Positions 8,801 through 15,837 of a stretch of 64,000 nt of DNA are shown here, piece after piece. The notes below the pieces were generated by a model, which saw nothing but the letters and a program-made list of their open reading frames with translations, was not told where the DNA came from and did no database searches. Numbering within the stretch: position 1 is the first letter of the stretch; every line of letters starts with the position of its first letter. Position numbers and translations under genes: made by a program. The DNA lies in NCBI GenBank assembly GCA_017534305.1, contig JAFWCU010000034.1:62001-126000 (forward strand). Direction: 5' to 3'. This stretch comes from Clostridia bacterium (GTDB taxonomy: Bacteria > Bacillota > Clostridia > TANB77 > CAG-465).

Positions 8801-10489
8801 ATACCCTTCTGTTTCATACATAACACCTACAATGTTTGTTTTAAACACAATTTCTGTTACTTGTATGAACTCTACATTCCACTTTGGATGTTTCAAATTT
8901 GTTGTAATTTGTGTCTCGTATTCTTCTTTAGATAACTTTAAATCTTTTATGGGTCTTTGAGTATAGAAATCTAGCTTTCCTTTTACTTCAAAATCAAAAT
9001 GATATTTTACCTCTGTTGGATCAAATCCATAGTTTTTATAATATGCAATCATATTATTTGAACTAATTTCATATTTGTCCATAAATATGTTTAACTCATT
9101 TGCAAAATTCATTTTATCTTCAAAGCCTAAAATATAGTTTACGCACTCTTGTGCAAGTCGTGGTGATAAATATCTTATTTCATCACATGCTAAGATTTCT
9201 TCTCTAGTTGTACATTTTAAAGTTTCTTCTTTAAAGTATATTTGTTTAAAGTAATCTAGAATACCTAAAAGTCTATCATCTTTTGATTGACCTTCTATAC
9301 AAGCTATATCTTCAATGTGTTCATATTGGAAATGTCTAAAACCGTCTTTATCTACCTTATACTTTAAATTTTGTGTCATTATATTACTGCTTTCACCTTG
9401 ATAACTTGAAACTTTAATATCATTTAATATAAAGTCTGTTAAATCATCAATAAAAGCAATTTTTTCTGCTTGAGAGCTAAAATCTTTTTCAAGTGGCATT
9501 GGATTATAACCTGTTTGGTCTTTTATACTATATTCATAACCAATGATTTTCCCATTTGGATTTGCAATATGACCTATTATATTTATTTTTGTAGTATCAA
9601 ATAAATAGATATATCTTTCTTCTATAAGTCTAGAAACATCGTCACTTATATTAGTATTTATATATACTTGATGTTTCTTTCCATTATTATCTACTAGTTT
9701 TTTATCTATAACGCTATTTGAATTTCCACTATATAGATATATAGGTATTCTCTTTTCCTTTGCTTGAGAGATTTTTCCATATATTGCATTATTATATGAT
9801 TCATGCGAGTTTCTTTCTCTTAACACTTCAAGTGTAACTATATCGTAAATACTTTCAGGTGTTTGTTTTGTTTCATATGATTTTAGGCAAGCTTCATATA
9901 ATTCTAGACAATATGGCAAATTATCTAATCGTATTAAAGTCCCCTTTTTTGCTAACTTATAAAAATCATCAAAAGGCGTACTACAATAGTATCTATGCAC
10001 TATCTTCATTATGCAGCATCTGTGACTTGATGTCTCTTCGCTTTTATGCATTAATGATAGCAAGCCTGTCAAACTCGTAGATATTTCTTCGTTGAAATCT
10101 GTTTCATCAAGAAAATATCCAAACCCCTGCATAGCTCCTATTATTTCTAATAGATTTGTTATTCTTATTCTACGTGGGAAACTCCTTATGCCTACGCCAA
10201 AAAATTTAATATGAAATGCAAGGATACGAGTTTTTTCCATATTTAGAATAAGTTTAGAAATATAAAAGTAAAAATCAGAGGTATATATTTTTTTACCTCT
10301 GATTCCTCTTAAAACTTCAAGGAGACGTGTGCCTGCCTCTTCATCTTTAACAATTAATATAGCTTCTTTTTCTGTGCTGTATAAAGATTCTATATCATTT
10401 TCATTGATAAAAGAAAATTTTTCGAATATTTCTCTTAATTGTAAAGATTCTACGGCATGTTCTCCTCTAAATATATCTAATATACTCAT
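5873..10489 (-). CDS. Giant Ter-type protein kinase with zinc ribbons and C-terminal beta-propeller-like region
   Basis: This 1,538-residue protein has a recognisable protein-kinase domain at about 955-1225: a Gly-rich start (EFNEGGEAIIYDDGENLIKIFK, the lysine in IKIFK), a hinge (DIIGYTMKKVNG), a catalytic loop GDLNGRNILF with Asp and Asn in place, and DFD instead of DFG. It lacks the HRD histidine-arginine. Two CxxH...CPxC zinc ribbons lie at about 678-694 (CRTH/CPICG) and 918-933 (CEKH/CCPKC). The first 950 residues contain segments that look like decayed kinase lobes (FFMDDKDNIYIDSI, GFIYNPYGAAFIS). The last ~300 residues are short beta strands, probably a propeller. The start at 10489 has GAAGGAA upstream; the ATG at 10507 has none. 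It is the last gene of the PP2C/vWA operon; the target is unknown. Confidence 0.75.
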   Translation of the reverse strand: MSILDIFRGEHAVESLQLREIFEKFSFINENDIESLYSTEKEAILIVKDEEAGTRLLEVLRGIRGKKIYTSDFYFYISKLILNMEKTRILAFHIKFFGVGIRSFPRRIRITNLLEIIGAMQGFGYFLDETDFNEEISTSLTGLLSLMHKSEETSSHRCCIMKIVHRYYCSTPFDDFYKLAKKGTLIRLDNLPYCLELYEACLKSYETKQTPESIYDIVTLEVLRERNSHESYNNAIYGKISQAKEKRIPIYLYSGNSNSVIDKKLVDNNGKKHQVYINTNISDDVSRLIEERYIYLFDTTKINIIGHIANPNGKIIGYEYSIKDQTGYNPMPLEKDFSSQAEKIAFIDDLTDFILNDIKVSSYQGESSNIMTQNLKYKVDKDGFRHFQYEHIEDIACIEGQSKDDRLLGILDYFKQIYFKEETLKCTTREEILACDEIRYLSPRLAQECVNYILGFEDKMNFANELNIFMDKYEISSNNMIAYYKNYGFDPTEVKYHFDFEVKGKLDFYTQRPIKDLKLSKEEYETQITTNLKHPKWNVEFIQVTEIVFKTNIVGVMYETEGYNTNVKPKKYLTYNYLIAQDNIKLSRFLKYAVSYFNYATLSSNIFFMDDKDNIYIDSINKHGGITTRRKIDSKEAIVDFISNLEKQGFDKDRISNIHLYDNDSGLEHCIALLDSKCRTHNLYYNEELDRICPICGKTLFYLRDSDYLQKGIIHEDKYAKHYKLNDVYNLKIYNDKNVNLNELEKIVDEILSRNNKANKNMYEQDLFIPLKKALKEGKFVGVLYESVCFDDANQKNYVMNFNDLKILKSFPRLKGCARLVEQVNSLVNKKLGFIYNPYGAAFISKEHKKQIQIVYPEFITKNKNVDLADDWTLDFIKKVFTQDKDILHEFNFKPGVTTLENASNEMNSVINSLDKKCEKHNYRYDKSLLCCPKCIPIEEQDRLRTNSLKYSQKQISELHEFNEGGEAIIYDDGENLIKIFKSEEVDMNFKISVILRILSKKEQILDINRKRKDIEYVIPKSLIISEETNDIIGYTMKKVNGMAIQTLRDKEQVEELGFKEEDILEILISEGQAIDILHKELNIFIGDLNGRNILFDENKKVYVIDFDGIGIDEFVPEFYTDEYVDPISKENKSITYKDDWYSYAIHTFYYLTYTHPFNGTYYEKRNGQNVKLDILEKMERRISLLGNHGVKPPSIAKDWSWLRADLIEALRKIFEEGSRECIVPLLIAQRNKQLGVITLNSDTKDNLQVGAFKVDIEDRSNDGVERIISETISIENYNGYRRLVANIDGQKLAFDVPDLDLIEDAQLTANCQNIIVFYPNNVCAYNLCSELLFQCDCENRYDYWLYENNLYFPNGEDVSVVTFSGINAIHDTLKFKTDNHTTAVGVTDKDKYVIVKLNQNNEHEVYCNDLLFYTFKNLNQSNDFTVFYDKSLNHWLVIGNLGEGILITSSGRYEEFKFSKISFENLNYAVFHKDKIFLPQDGSLITYDIHKQNEKIIQLDNFIYSNSRVIVTKTGFKIISGSKIYTFKVNKKKNNIN

Positions 10490-10519
10490 ATATATAAATT
10501 CCTTCATTCATATTTTTTA

Positions 10520-11230
10520 TTAAATATCATTTAGCCAATCTTCATCTTCAAGAACTTGTTTGGTTTTTTGAGAATATTTTTCAGATTTTGTACTATTTGC
10601 TGCTTTGCTGAAGAAATTAGACCCTAAAGATTTCATGCTCTTAGATTGTTCTTTGCAAGATTTTGAAAGTTCAACTCCCATAAATGAAGCAAGTTTCTTT
10701 CTATCAACAACATCTATTGTAGCTATAAAACCTAAGTCTTTACCAAAGTTTGAATGCATTGAGCCTCCAAAAGCAACAAATACAGTTGTAACCTTTTGGG
10801 CATTTAGCTTAGCTAATACCTTTTGAGCCGAATTTTTGCCATATCTTTCATCACTATTTGATTCTCCATCTGAGAATACAATAAATGTTGCTTTGATTTG
10901 AGCTCCTGTTCTTTCATTTACATTTTTTATATAGCTTAGTAGTCTTTCTCCTTCAATTACTATTGCATCATATAGTGCTGTTCCACCATTTGCATAGTAG
11001 TGAGTATCAAAATCTTTAATTGATTGGAATGCTCCACTCTCAACATAACTTGTAAATCTATTAACAGAAACTGACATTGATGATGCTTCAGAAAAATTAT
11101 TAAAGCTATTTTTAAACATTCTTAAACCATCTTTCATAGCATCTATTTCAGAGCCCATAGAGCCTGAACAATCTAAAACTAGTGAAAATACATTCACCTT
11201 ATCTGTTGAAAATTCGTAAATATTATTCAT
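10520..11230 (-). CDS. TerY-like von Willebrand factor A (vWA) domain protein
   Basis: A single vWA domain fills most of the 236 residues. The metal-ion-dependent adhesion site is intact: DCSGSMG at residue ~19, GGTALYDA at ~82, and FSDGESN at ~123. There is no signal peptide, so it acts in the cytoplasm. It is closest in character to TerY, the vWA protein that accompanies a PP2C phosphatase and a kinase in tellurite/stress (Ter) systems; this is recognised by domain and context rather than alignment. The C-terminal ~45 residues are a charged Ser/Lys-rich tail ending LEDEDWLNDI, a possible binding or phosphorylation segment. A GGAGG-type site precedes the ATG, and the gene follows the 489-aa gene by 14 bases. 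Confidence 0.85.
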   Translation of the reverse strand: MNNIYEFSTDKVNVFSLVLDCSGSMGSEIDAMKDGLRMFKNSFNNFSEASSMSVSVNRFTSYVESGAFQSIKDFDTHYYANGGTALYDAIVIEGERLLSYIKNVNERTGAQIKATFIVFSDGESNSDERYGKNSAQKVLAKLNAQKVTTVFVAFGGSMHSNFGKDLGFIATIDVVDRKKLASFMGVELSKSCKEQSKSMKSLGSNFFSKAANSTKSEKYSQKTKQVLEDEDWLNDI

Positions 11231-11244
11231 AATATAACCTCCAA

Positions 11245-12714
11245 TTATTTAATATTTTTTGAAATTTCTTTCAAGTCCTTCAATACATTTTTCATTTCTT
11301 TAAAGTAAAAATCGTTAAATAGAATATTTCCATTATCTAGCAAATAGTCTAATTCTAAGTTATCTAAAACTTTTATAACTTCTTTTATTTCATTATCATT
11401 TACTTTAAATGTAAAAATGTATGAACTATTCCCATTATTCTTTAGTAATCTGTTTTTTTCTTTTATCTGCGAATTTGAATATGGGTATTTTCTTTTATAC
11501 TTCAAAATATTACTTGTAAACTCATCATCTTCTGTTTTTACTACATCTAGAAGATTTAGTAATAATAGTATAAAGTATATCTCCTTGTATGAAATATTAT
11601 CTGTTAAATTATTTAATATTTTTAAAGCAATAATAGCCTTTGTCTGTAGCGTACCATTAAATATACCAGATAAGCTAATTATTGCATTAGTCCTTGGACT
11701 AACATATAGTTCTTCTTGCTTAGTTTTAATTTCAAACTTATCTAAAACTTTAATTTTAGCTTCATCTTTTTCTAATCCTTCAGATAGTAATACATCGACT
11801 GTTTGCTTTTCAATTTTAAATAACTCTTCAAATATACTCTCATCTTCAAATAATTCTTTGGTGTCATTATATATAATCTTTGTTTCAAAATTTCCAATCT
11901 CTTTTTCTAGCTTTCTTTTTACAGCAACATTTTGAATTTTTTCTAGTAGTATCCTTAAATCACTTAGTTCATCTAATAAATAATCTTTAAATGTAGAATA
12001 ATTGTCTAGTCCTAAAAAATTTTTAGTTGACACAAGGCTTTCTTTTATATCTTGTATTTTTCCTTTACTATTTTTAAGTTTTATCTTAAAAATTAAGAAG
12101 TCTGAATACAAAATTAAGCTTAATATCACATTCATTTTTTCTTTATTATTTAGAATAAACTCATAGCTTTTAAGTTCATCTATTAGTCTTTTTTGTGCTG
12201 TTTGTCCATTTTCTAATTGCATTAAAACTTTATTTTCTTCGCCTGTTACATATATTGAAACGTTATATAGTTCATTTAGTTTAAGTATCAAATGCTCAAA
12301 AGAACTTTTTAATTTTCCAAATCTTAAATCTACTTGGATTACTTTATTAATTCTTTCTTCTAGCATAGATACTTCAGATAGCTTTTTAATATTAATGTCT
12401 GGATCAATTGTAAAAGTTAGGTCTTTTCCAGATTCTTCAAGCTCATCAATATAACTATTTCTTAATTCTTCAATTTCTTTTGAAAAATTATCATATGCAT
12501 CTTTGAAACTAGGATTTAGTACAGATATTTTCTGTTCTAACGAGTATAGTTTTGCAATTATTGTACGTTTTGAAATTTTAATCTTGTTGTTTTCTTCATT
12601 TTCTATTTCTTTTAATTCTTCTAACATTTGTTCAACTTCTTCTTTGTCTACTTTTTCTTCTTTCTTGAACAAAATATTTGAAAAGAAATTTGAAATTTTC
12701 TTAAAAACATTCAT
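11245..12714 (-). CDS. Unrecognised helical/coiled-coil protein of the Ter-like operon
   Basis: I do not recognise this 489-residue protein. It begins with a short amphipathic segment (MNVFKKISNFFSNILFKKEE), followed by highly charged helices with coiled-coil character at about 20-110 (EEVEQMLEELKEIENEE) and again at 115-320. A more globular, hydrophobic part follows at about 330-400 (TNAIISLSGIFNGTLQTKAI), then a small C-terminal alpha/beta segment. The hydrophobic amphipathic N-terminus resembles that of its neighbour MGKFLNSIFG, suggesting both are targeted to the same surface or partner. The ATG at 12714 fits the AAAGGAA site; the ATG at 12720 is too close. Its place inside the operon (8-14 base gaps) argues that it is a dedicated component. 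Confidence 0.7.
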   Translation of the reverse strand: MNVFKKISNFFSNILFKKEEKVDKEEVEQMLEELKEIENEENNKIKISKRTIIAKLYSLEQKISVLNPSFKDAYDNFSKEIEELRNSYIDELEESGKDLTFTIDPDINIKKLSEVSMLEERINKVIQVDLRFGKLKSSFEHLILKLNELYNVSIYVTGEENKVLMQLENGQTAQKRLIDELKSYEFILNNKEKMNVILSLILYSDFLIFKIKLKNSKGKIQDIKESLVSTKNFLGLDNYSTFKDYLLDELSDLRILLEKIQNVAVKRKLEKEIGNFETKIIYNDTKELFEDESIFEELFKIEKQTVDVLLSEGLEKDEAKIKVLDKFEIKTKQEELYVSPRTNAIISLSGIFNGTLQTKAIIALKILNNLTDNISYKEIYFILLLLNLLDVVKTEDDEFTSNILKYKRKYPYSNSQIKEKNRLLKNNGNSSYIFTFKVNDNEIKEVIKVLDNLELDYLLDNGNILFNDFYFKEMKNVLKDLKEISKNIK

Positions 12715-12728
12715 AGACATTTTCCTTT

Positions 12729-13514
12729 CTATTCAAAATTAGTTTTTATTCTACCAATAGAATGAAAACCTATACTTGCAAGACTTATGAAATTATCCTC
12801 ACTAATGCAGAAACACTTATTAGTAACTTTGATTTTTTCACTAATTTTTTTGAAAGCTTGATATGCTTCTTCTATAGTTGACTTAGAAATATTATCTATT
12901 CCAGTACTAAAGCCTACTATTTCTACATTTTCAATTTCATATTTTTTAGTTTTACCTTCAACTATATGAAAGACACTACCATCTACTATAGTTTCTAAAT
13001 GAATGATAGCATCATAAAAACAAAGGCTTGTGCCTTTTTCATTTAAACAAATTAATGCATCCTCATCTACTTGCCCTGGATAATATAATCCTGGATTTTC
13101 TATTTCTTTGCCATAATGAATTATTACAGCTAAGTTGTCTCCAACAGCTCTTTTAGATAGTTCTACTATTTCTTTATTGAACTCATACATTTCTTTGCTA
13201 TCTTCTATAAGTAAAATAGTAAGTGTTTTGTGCAGAGTTTCTTTGAAAAAGTATGGCTTCTTTTCTGCCTCTGTATTATCTTTTTTAGTATCTACTTTAG
13301 GTGTTTCTATGTTTTCTTTGTTTATTTCTTCCTTTTCTTCTTTTTTAGTCATATCATCTACTTTTTTTTGAGCATTGATAGATTTAATTGTTTCCTCAAG
13401 TTTTTGATTTTGTGTTACATCTTTTTTACTATCTTCTGGATTAACAGTTTTTTGTGATACATAAATTACGTCATTGTCTTTAGGTCCAAAAATTGAATTT
13501 AAAAATTTACCCAT
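12729..13514 (-). CDS. Degenerate vWA-like protein of the Ter-like operon
   Basis: Residues about 1-95 are a flexible, strongly charged linker (long runs of Lys and Glu) after a short amphipathic start MGKFLNSIFG. Residues about 95-261 resemble a vWA fold: LTILLIEDSKEMYEFNKEI takes the place of the first strand and metal site, AVGDNLAVIIHYG the second strand, and GTSLCFYDAI matches the GGTALYDA segment of the adjacent TerY-like protein. The metal site is altered (EDSKE instead of DxSxS), so metal binding may be lost. It could be a non-catalytic partner of the intact vWA protein. The vWA reading is inference from motif order. An AGGAGGT-like site precedes the ATG, 2 bases after the phosphatase stop. 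Confidence 0.6.
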   Translation of the reverse strand: MGKFLNSIFGPKDNDVIYVSQKTVNPEDSKKDVTQNQKLEETIKSINAQKKVDDMTKKEEKEEINKENIETPKVDTKKDNTEAEKKPYFFKETLHKTLTILLIEDSKEMYEFNKEIVELSKRAVGDNLAVIIHYGKEIENPGLYYPGQVDEDALICLNEKGTSLCFYDAIIHLETIVDGSVFHIVEGKTKKYEIENVEIVGFSTGIDNISKSTIEEAYQAFKKISEKIKVTNKCFCISEDNFISLASIGFHSIGRIKTNFE

Positions 13515-13516
13515 AA

Positions 13517-14209
13517 TTATTTACCTCCATTATTTAATATTCCTAGAGTGACATCATCATAAAATAGATAGTGATCTTCTATAATAGCATTTTGTGTTTC
13601 TTCCTTTGTGCCATTATTTTTAATTAACTTATCTACTTGCGATACAATTCCTTTAGCAATTGGTTGTATACCATCGGTTGCTATGCCAATATTTTTAAAC
13701 ATTTTTTTAGGAAAAGTAAAAGATTTCATTTTATAGTTTTTAAATAGTTCTTTTATATCTTTTGAACAGTAATTATAAGCATAGTATGGTGGTCTTTTTC
13801 CATAATTTAGTCTCATATAACTCAATATGTTATTTTGATTTATGCTAAATATATATCCATCACCATATGCTCTTACTTCAAAGCTATCTTTCATGTCAAA
13901 TAGTCCTATTATTGTAAATAGTAAATTGTCTTGGATAAAGTTTTCTAAATCCTCCTTATCTTTATACCATTCTTTCAACCATTTAATAGTGTTATCAAAA
14001 GTAAGTTTAATGTTTTGTTCAAACTTTTGTGGATTGTCATGTTCTGGCAATGTTTTAAAAAGCTGAGCAAACATCCTCCCACCTGATTCTGAATATGCAC
14101 ATTCAGTGCATCCATCAACAATTAGAATCATGTTTTCTTCCTCAAAACCAAAGTCTTGATTGTTTTTTCCATCTTGGAAATGACCATAACCTTGTAAATT
14201 AATCAACAT
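13517..14209 (-). CDS. PP2C-like serine/threonine phosphatase of the Ter-like operon
   Basis: This 230-residue protein is a compact PP2C/SpoIIE-type phosphatase. Visible blocks are NQDFGF (~15), LIVDGCTE (~30, the metal-binding DG), AYGDGYIF (~120), GIATDGI (~175) and YDDVTLGIL (~220, the last metal Asp pair). It probably removes phosphate from targets of the kinase encoded four genes downstream. It is shorter than typical PP2C (about 240-250). The start at 14209 is set by AAAGGAG 8 bases upstream; an upstream in-frame start at 14227 overlaps that site. It is the first gene of a tight five-gene operon with a perfect sigma-A promoter at 14267-14295. Confidence 0.85.
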   Translation of the reverse strand: MLINLQGYGHFQDGKNNQDFGFEEENMILIVDGCTECAYSESGGRMFAQLFKTLPEHDNPQKFEQNIKLTFDNTIKWLKEWYKDKEDLENFIQDNLLFTIIGLFDMKDSFEVRAYGDGYIFSINQNNILSYMRLNYGKRPPYYAYNYCSKDIKELFKNYKMKSFTFPKKMFKNIGIATDGIQPIAKGIVSQVDKLIKNNGTKEETQNAIIEDHYLFYDDVTLGILNNGGK

Positions 14210-14266
14210 ACAAAATTCTCCTTTCAATTAAATTTAATTTAGGTTGAATATACATAATGCGTAGAT

Positions 14267-14295
14267 ATTATACACCAGTTTTTATGTAATGTCAA
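14267..14295 (-). promoter_or_regulatory. Sigma-A promoter of the PP2C-vWA-kinase operon
   Basis: On the minus strand TTGACA (14295-14290) and TATAAT (14272-14267) are 17 bp apart, about 58 bases upstream of the PP2C start codon. Confidence 0.9.
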
Positions 14296-14352
14296 ACACT
14301 TTTAGTGCTTTTATTTCAATATTTTTATCGTTTTTAAAACTTATGTAAATAT

Positions 14353-14367
14353 TGCAAATTATTTGCG
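14353..14367. promoter_or_regulatory. Putative Fur-family operator (7-1-7 palindrome), copy 2
   Basis: TGCAAAT-T-ATTTGCG has the 7-1-7 geometry of Fur/Zur/PerR boxes and matches the operator at 17969-17983 at 13 of 15 positions, including all of GCAAAT-N-ATTTGC. It lies about 57 bp upstream of the -35 box of the PP2C operon and just past the telA terminator. A second nearby inverted repeat (TTTGCGT...ACGCAAA, 14362-14379) shares its right arm. Function is inferred from the match. Confidence 0.55.
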
Positions 14368-14373
14368 TAAAAA

Positions 14374-14410
14374 CGCAAAAAAATAATGGAGATTATTTGT
14401 CTCCATTATT
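14374..14410 (-). terminator. Terminator after telA
   Basis: AATAATGGAGA (14382-14392) pairs perfectly with TCTCCATTATT (14400-14410) and is followed on the minus strand by a run of seven Ts, right after the telA stop at 14422. Confidence 0.9.
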
Positions 14411-14421
14411 TATAATTTTAT

Positions 14422-15663
14422 CTAAAACTTTAGGTCAGATGAACTAGTTTTGCTATTTTTCCTTTTTGGTTTAGGATCAGACAATGTTTTACCTTTAACA
14501 CTTTCAAATTGTTCTGTTCCAGCTACTCCTGTCATTTTCTTTTCTAAGTCTTCATCAATGATTCTATTTATTTCTTCTGTTTCTGCTTTCATTTTAGGAA
14601 TCATTTCTTCTGCAGTTCTATTAATTTCCTCACATGTTGCAATTATTTTTTGTACTGCATCTCTTGCAGCTTGTGCACTATAGAAACCAGAATACATAAG
14701 TTTTTGAGAATCTACTGCTGTGGTACCTATTGAATCTGAAACACCTTTAAGAAGTTCGTCATTTAGTCTTGTAATTGCTTGTTGCCCTTCAAGTGCTTCT
14801 TGGTTTTTAGCATTTAGTACGCCATTTCTTAATTGCTGTGCAATTAGAGTCATTGAATGAACTTTTTGTGTTAAGTTGGTAATTTGCAATTTGGTGTTAG
14901 TATCACCTATTACCATAAGCTCAGCAATACTAATTTTTGTAGTTGCTCTAGATTTTTCTAGATTGCTTATTGCAATATCAAAAGTCTCGGCACCCCTTTT
15001 ATATGCTTTATACTTTTGTTGATCTTCTATTAAACCACTTGTTTCGCTTTTTACTCTTAATTCTTCTAGCTCACTAGCAATTCTTTCTTGAGCAATTTTA
15101 CCTGCTGTAATGTATTTTTCTTGAAGTGCTAATGTTTCAAAGTCTGTCCCAACTAAACTTGCTGCATCTGCAAATGCTTTTCTTAACATTTCTATCCATT
15201 CATCATATGACTTACCAAGTTCAGTTAATAGTTTGTAATTTGAAATTGCACTTTTTTGAATTTTGTCTGAACGTGAAGCTCTTTGCTTGCTACTTACTTT
15301 TAGCCACATTTTTTGGAAAAAGTTTGGTTCTTTTAGTACCAAGTTAAAGTCTTCATAACTTTTTGAGGCTTTCTTTGAAAGTTCAATAACCTGTTTGATT
15401 ACTCTTTGATCTGCTTCAGATCCTCTTTCACTTTTAAGATATGAGCCACTTTGTTCGAAGTTTTTAGATAATGCATTTGAACCATAGTTCATTACATTTT
15501 CTAGTTGCATTACATCTATTTGATCAGCCAAAGCAAGTACTTCTTTTCTGTCTTGCTCACTCATATGAGCTAATGCTTGTTCCTTATCTAGTGGAACAAT
15601 TTGAGTGTTTGTAGTTTCAACTACCTCAACATCTTGATTTTTTTCTGGATTATTAACTCCCAT
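14422..15663 (-). CDS. telA: TelA/KlaA-family toxic anion resistance protein
   Basis: This 413-residue soluble helical protein matches the TelA family along its length: an early helix with DKEQALAHMSEQDRKEV, the central KLLTELGKSYDEWIEMLRKA and GKIAQERIASELEELR region, and the C-terminal INRTAEEMIPKMKAETEEI. TelA proteins are associated with tellurite and other anion resistance and often accompany Ter genes; their biochemistry is not settled. The length is normal. A strong AAGGAGGA site precedes the ATG and a perfect promoter lies at 15720-15748. It has its own terminator, so it is transcribed separately from the five-gene operon beside it, but the shared theme suggests one system. Family call is firm. 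Confidence 0.9.
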   Translation of the reverse strand: MGVNNPEKNQDVEVVETTNTQIVPLDKEQALAHMSEQDRKEVLALADQIDVMQLENVMNYGSNALSKNFEQSGSYLKSERGSEADQRVIKQVIELSKKASKSYEDFNLVLKEPNFFQKMWLKVSSKQRASRSDKIQKSAISNYKLLTELGKSYDEWIEMLRKAFADAASLVGTDFETLALQEKYITAGKIAQERIASELEELRVKSETSGLIEDQQKYKAYKRGAETFDIAISNLEKSRATTKISIAELMVIGDTNTKLQITNLTQKVHSMTLIAQQLRNGVLNAKNQEALEGQQAITRLNDELLKGVSDSIGTTAVDSQKLMYSGFYSAQAARDAVQKIIATCEEINRTAEEMIPKMKAETEEINRIIDEDLEKKMTGVAGTEQFESVKGKTLSDPKPKRKNSKTSSSDLKF

Positions 15664-15719
15664 ATTATCTTATCCTCCTTATTAAAGAAAATATTTGAAA
15701 ATATAAATTTCCGTCAACG

Positions 15720-15748
15720 ATTATACCATTGGTTATTTGTTTTGTCAA
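15720..15748 (-). promoter_or_regulatory. Sigma-A promoter of telA
   Basis: On the minus strand TTGACA (15748-15743) and TATAAT (15725-15720) are 17 bp apart, about 57 bases upstream of the telA ATG. Confidence 0.9.
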
Positions 15749-15795
15749 TAATTATGTAAATTATTTTTTGTATTTTATCTTAAATAAGCGAAAAT

Positions 15796-15827
15796 CAAAA
15801 AAAATGAGTACGTTTAGTACCCATTTT
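15796..15827 (-). terminator. Terminator after acyl-CoA synthetase gene
   Basis: AAAATGGGTAC (15827-15817, minus strand) pairs with GTACTCATTTT (15811-15801), one G-U pair, followed by a T-run. Confidence 0.8.
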
Positions 15828-15837
15828 CTTTTTACTA

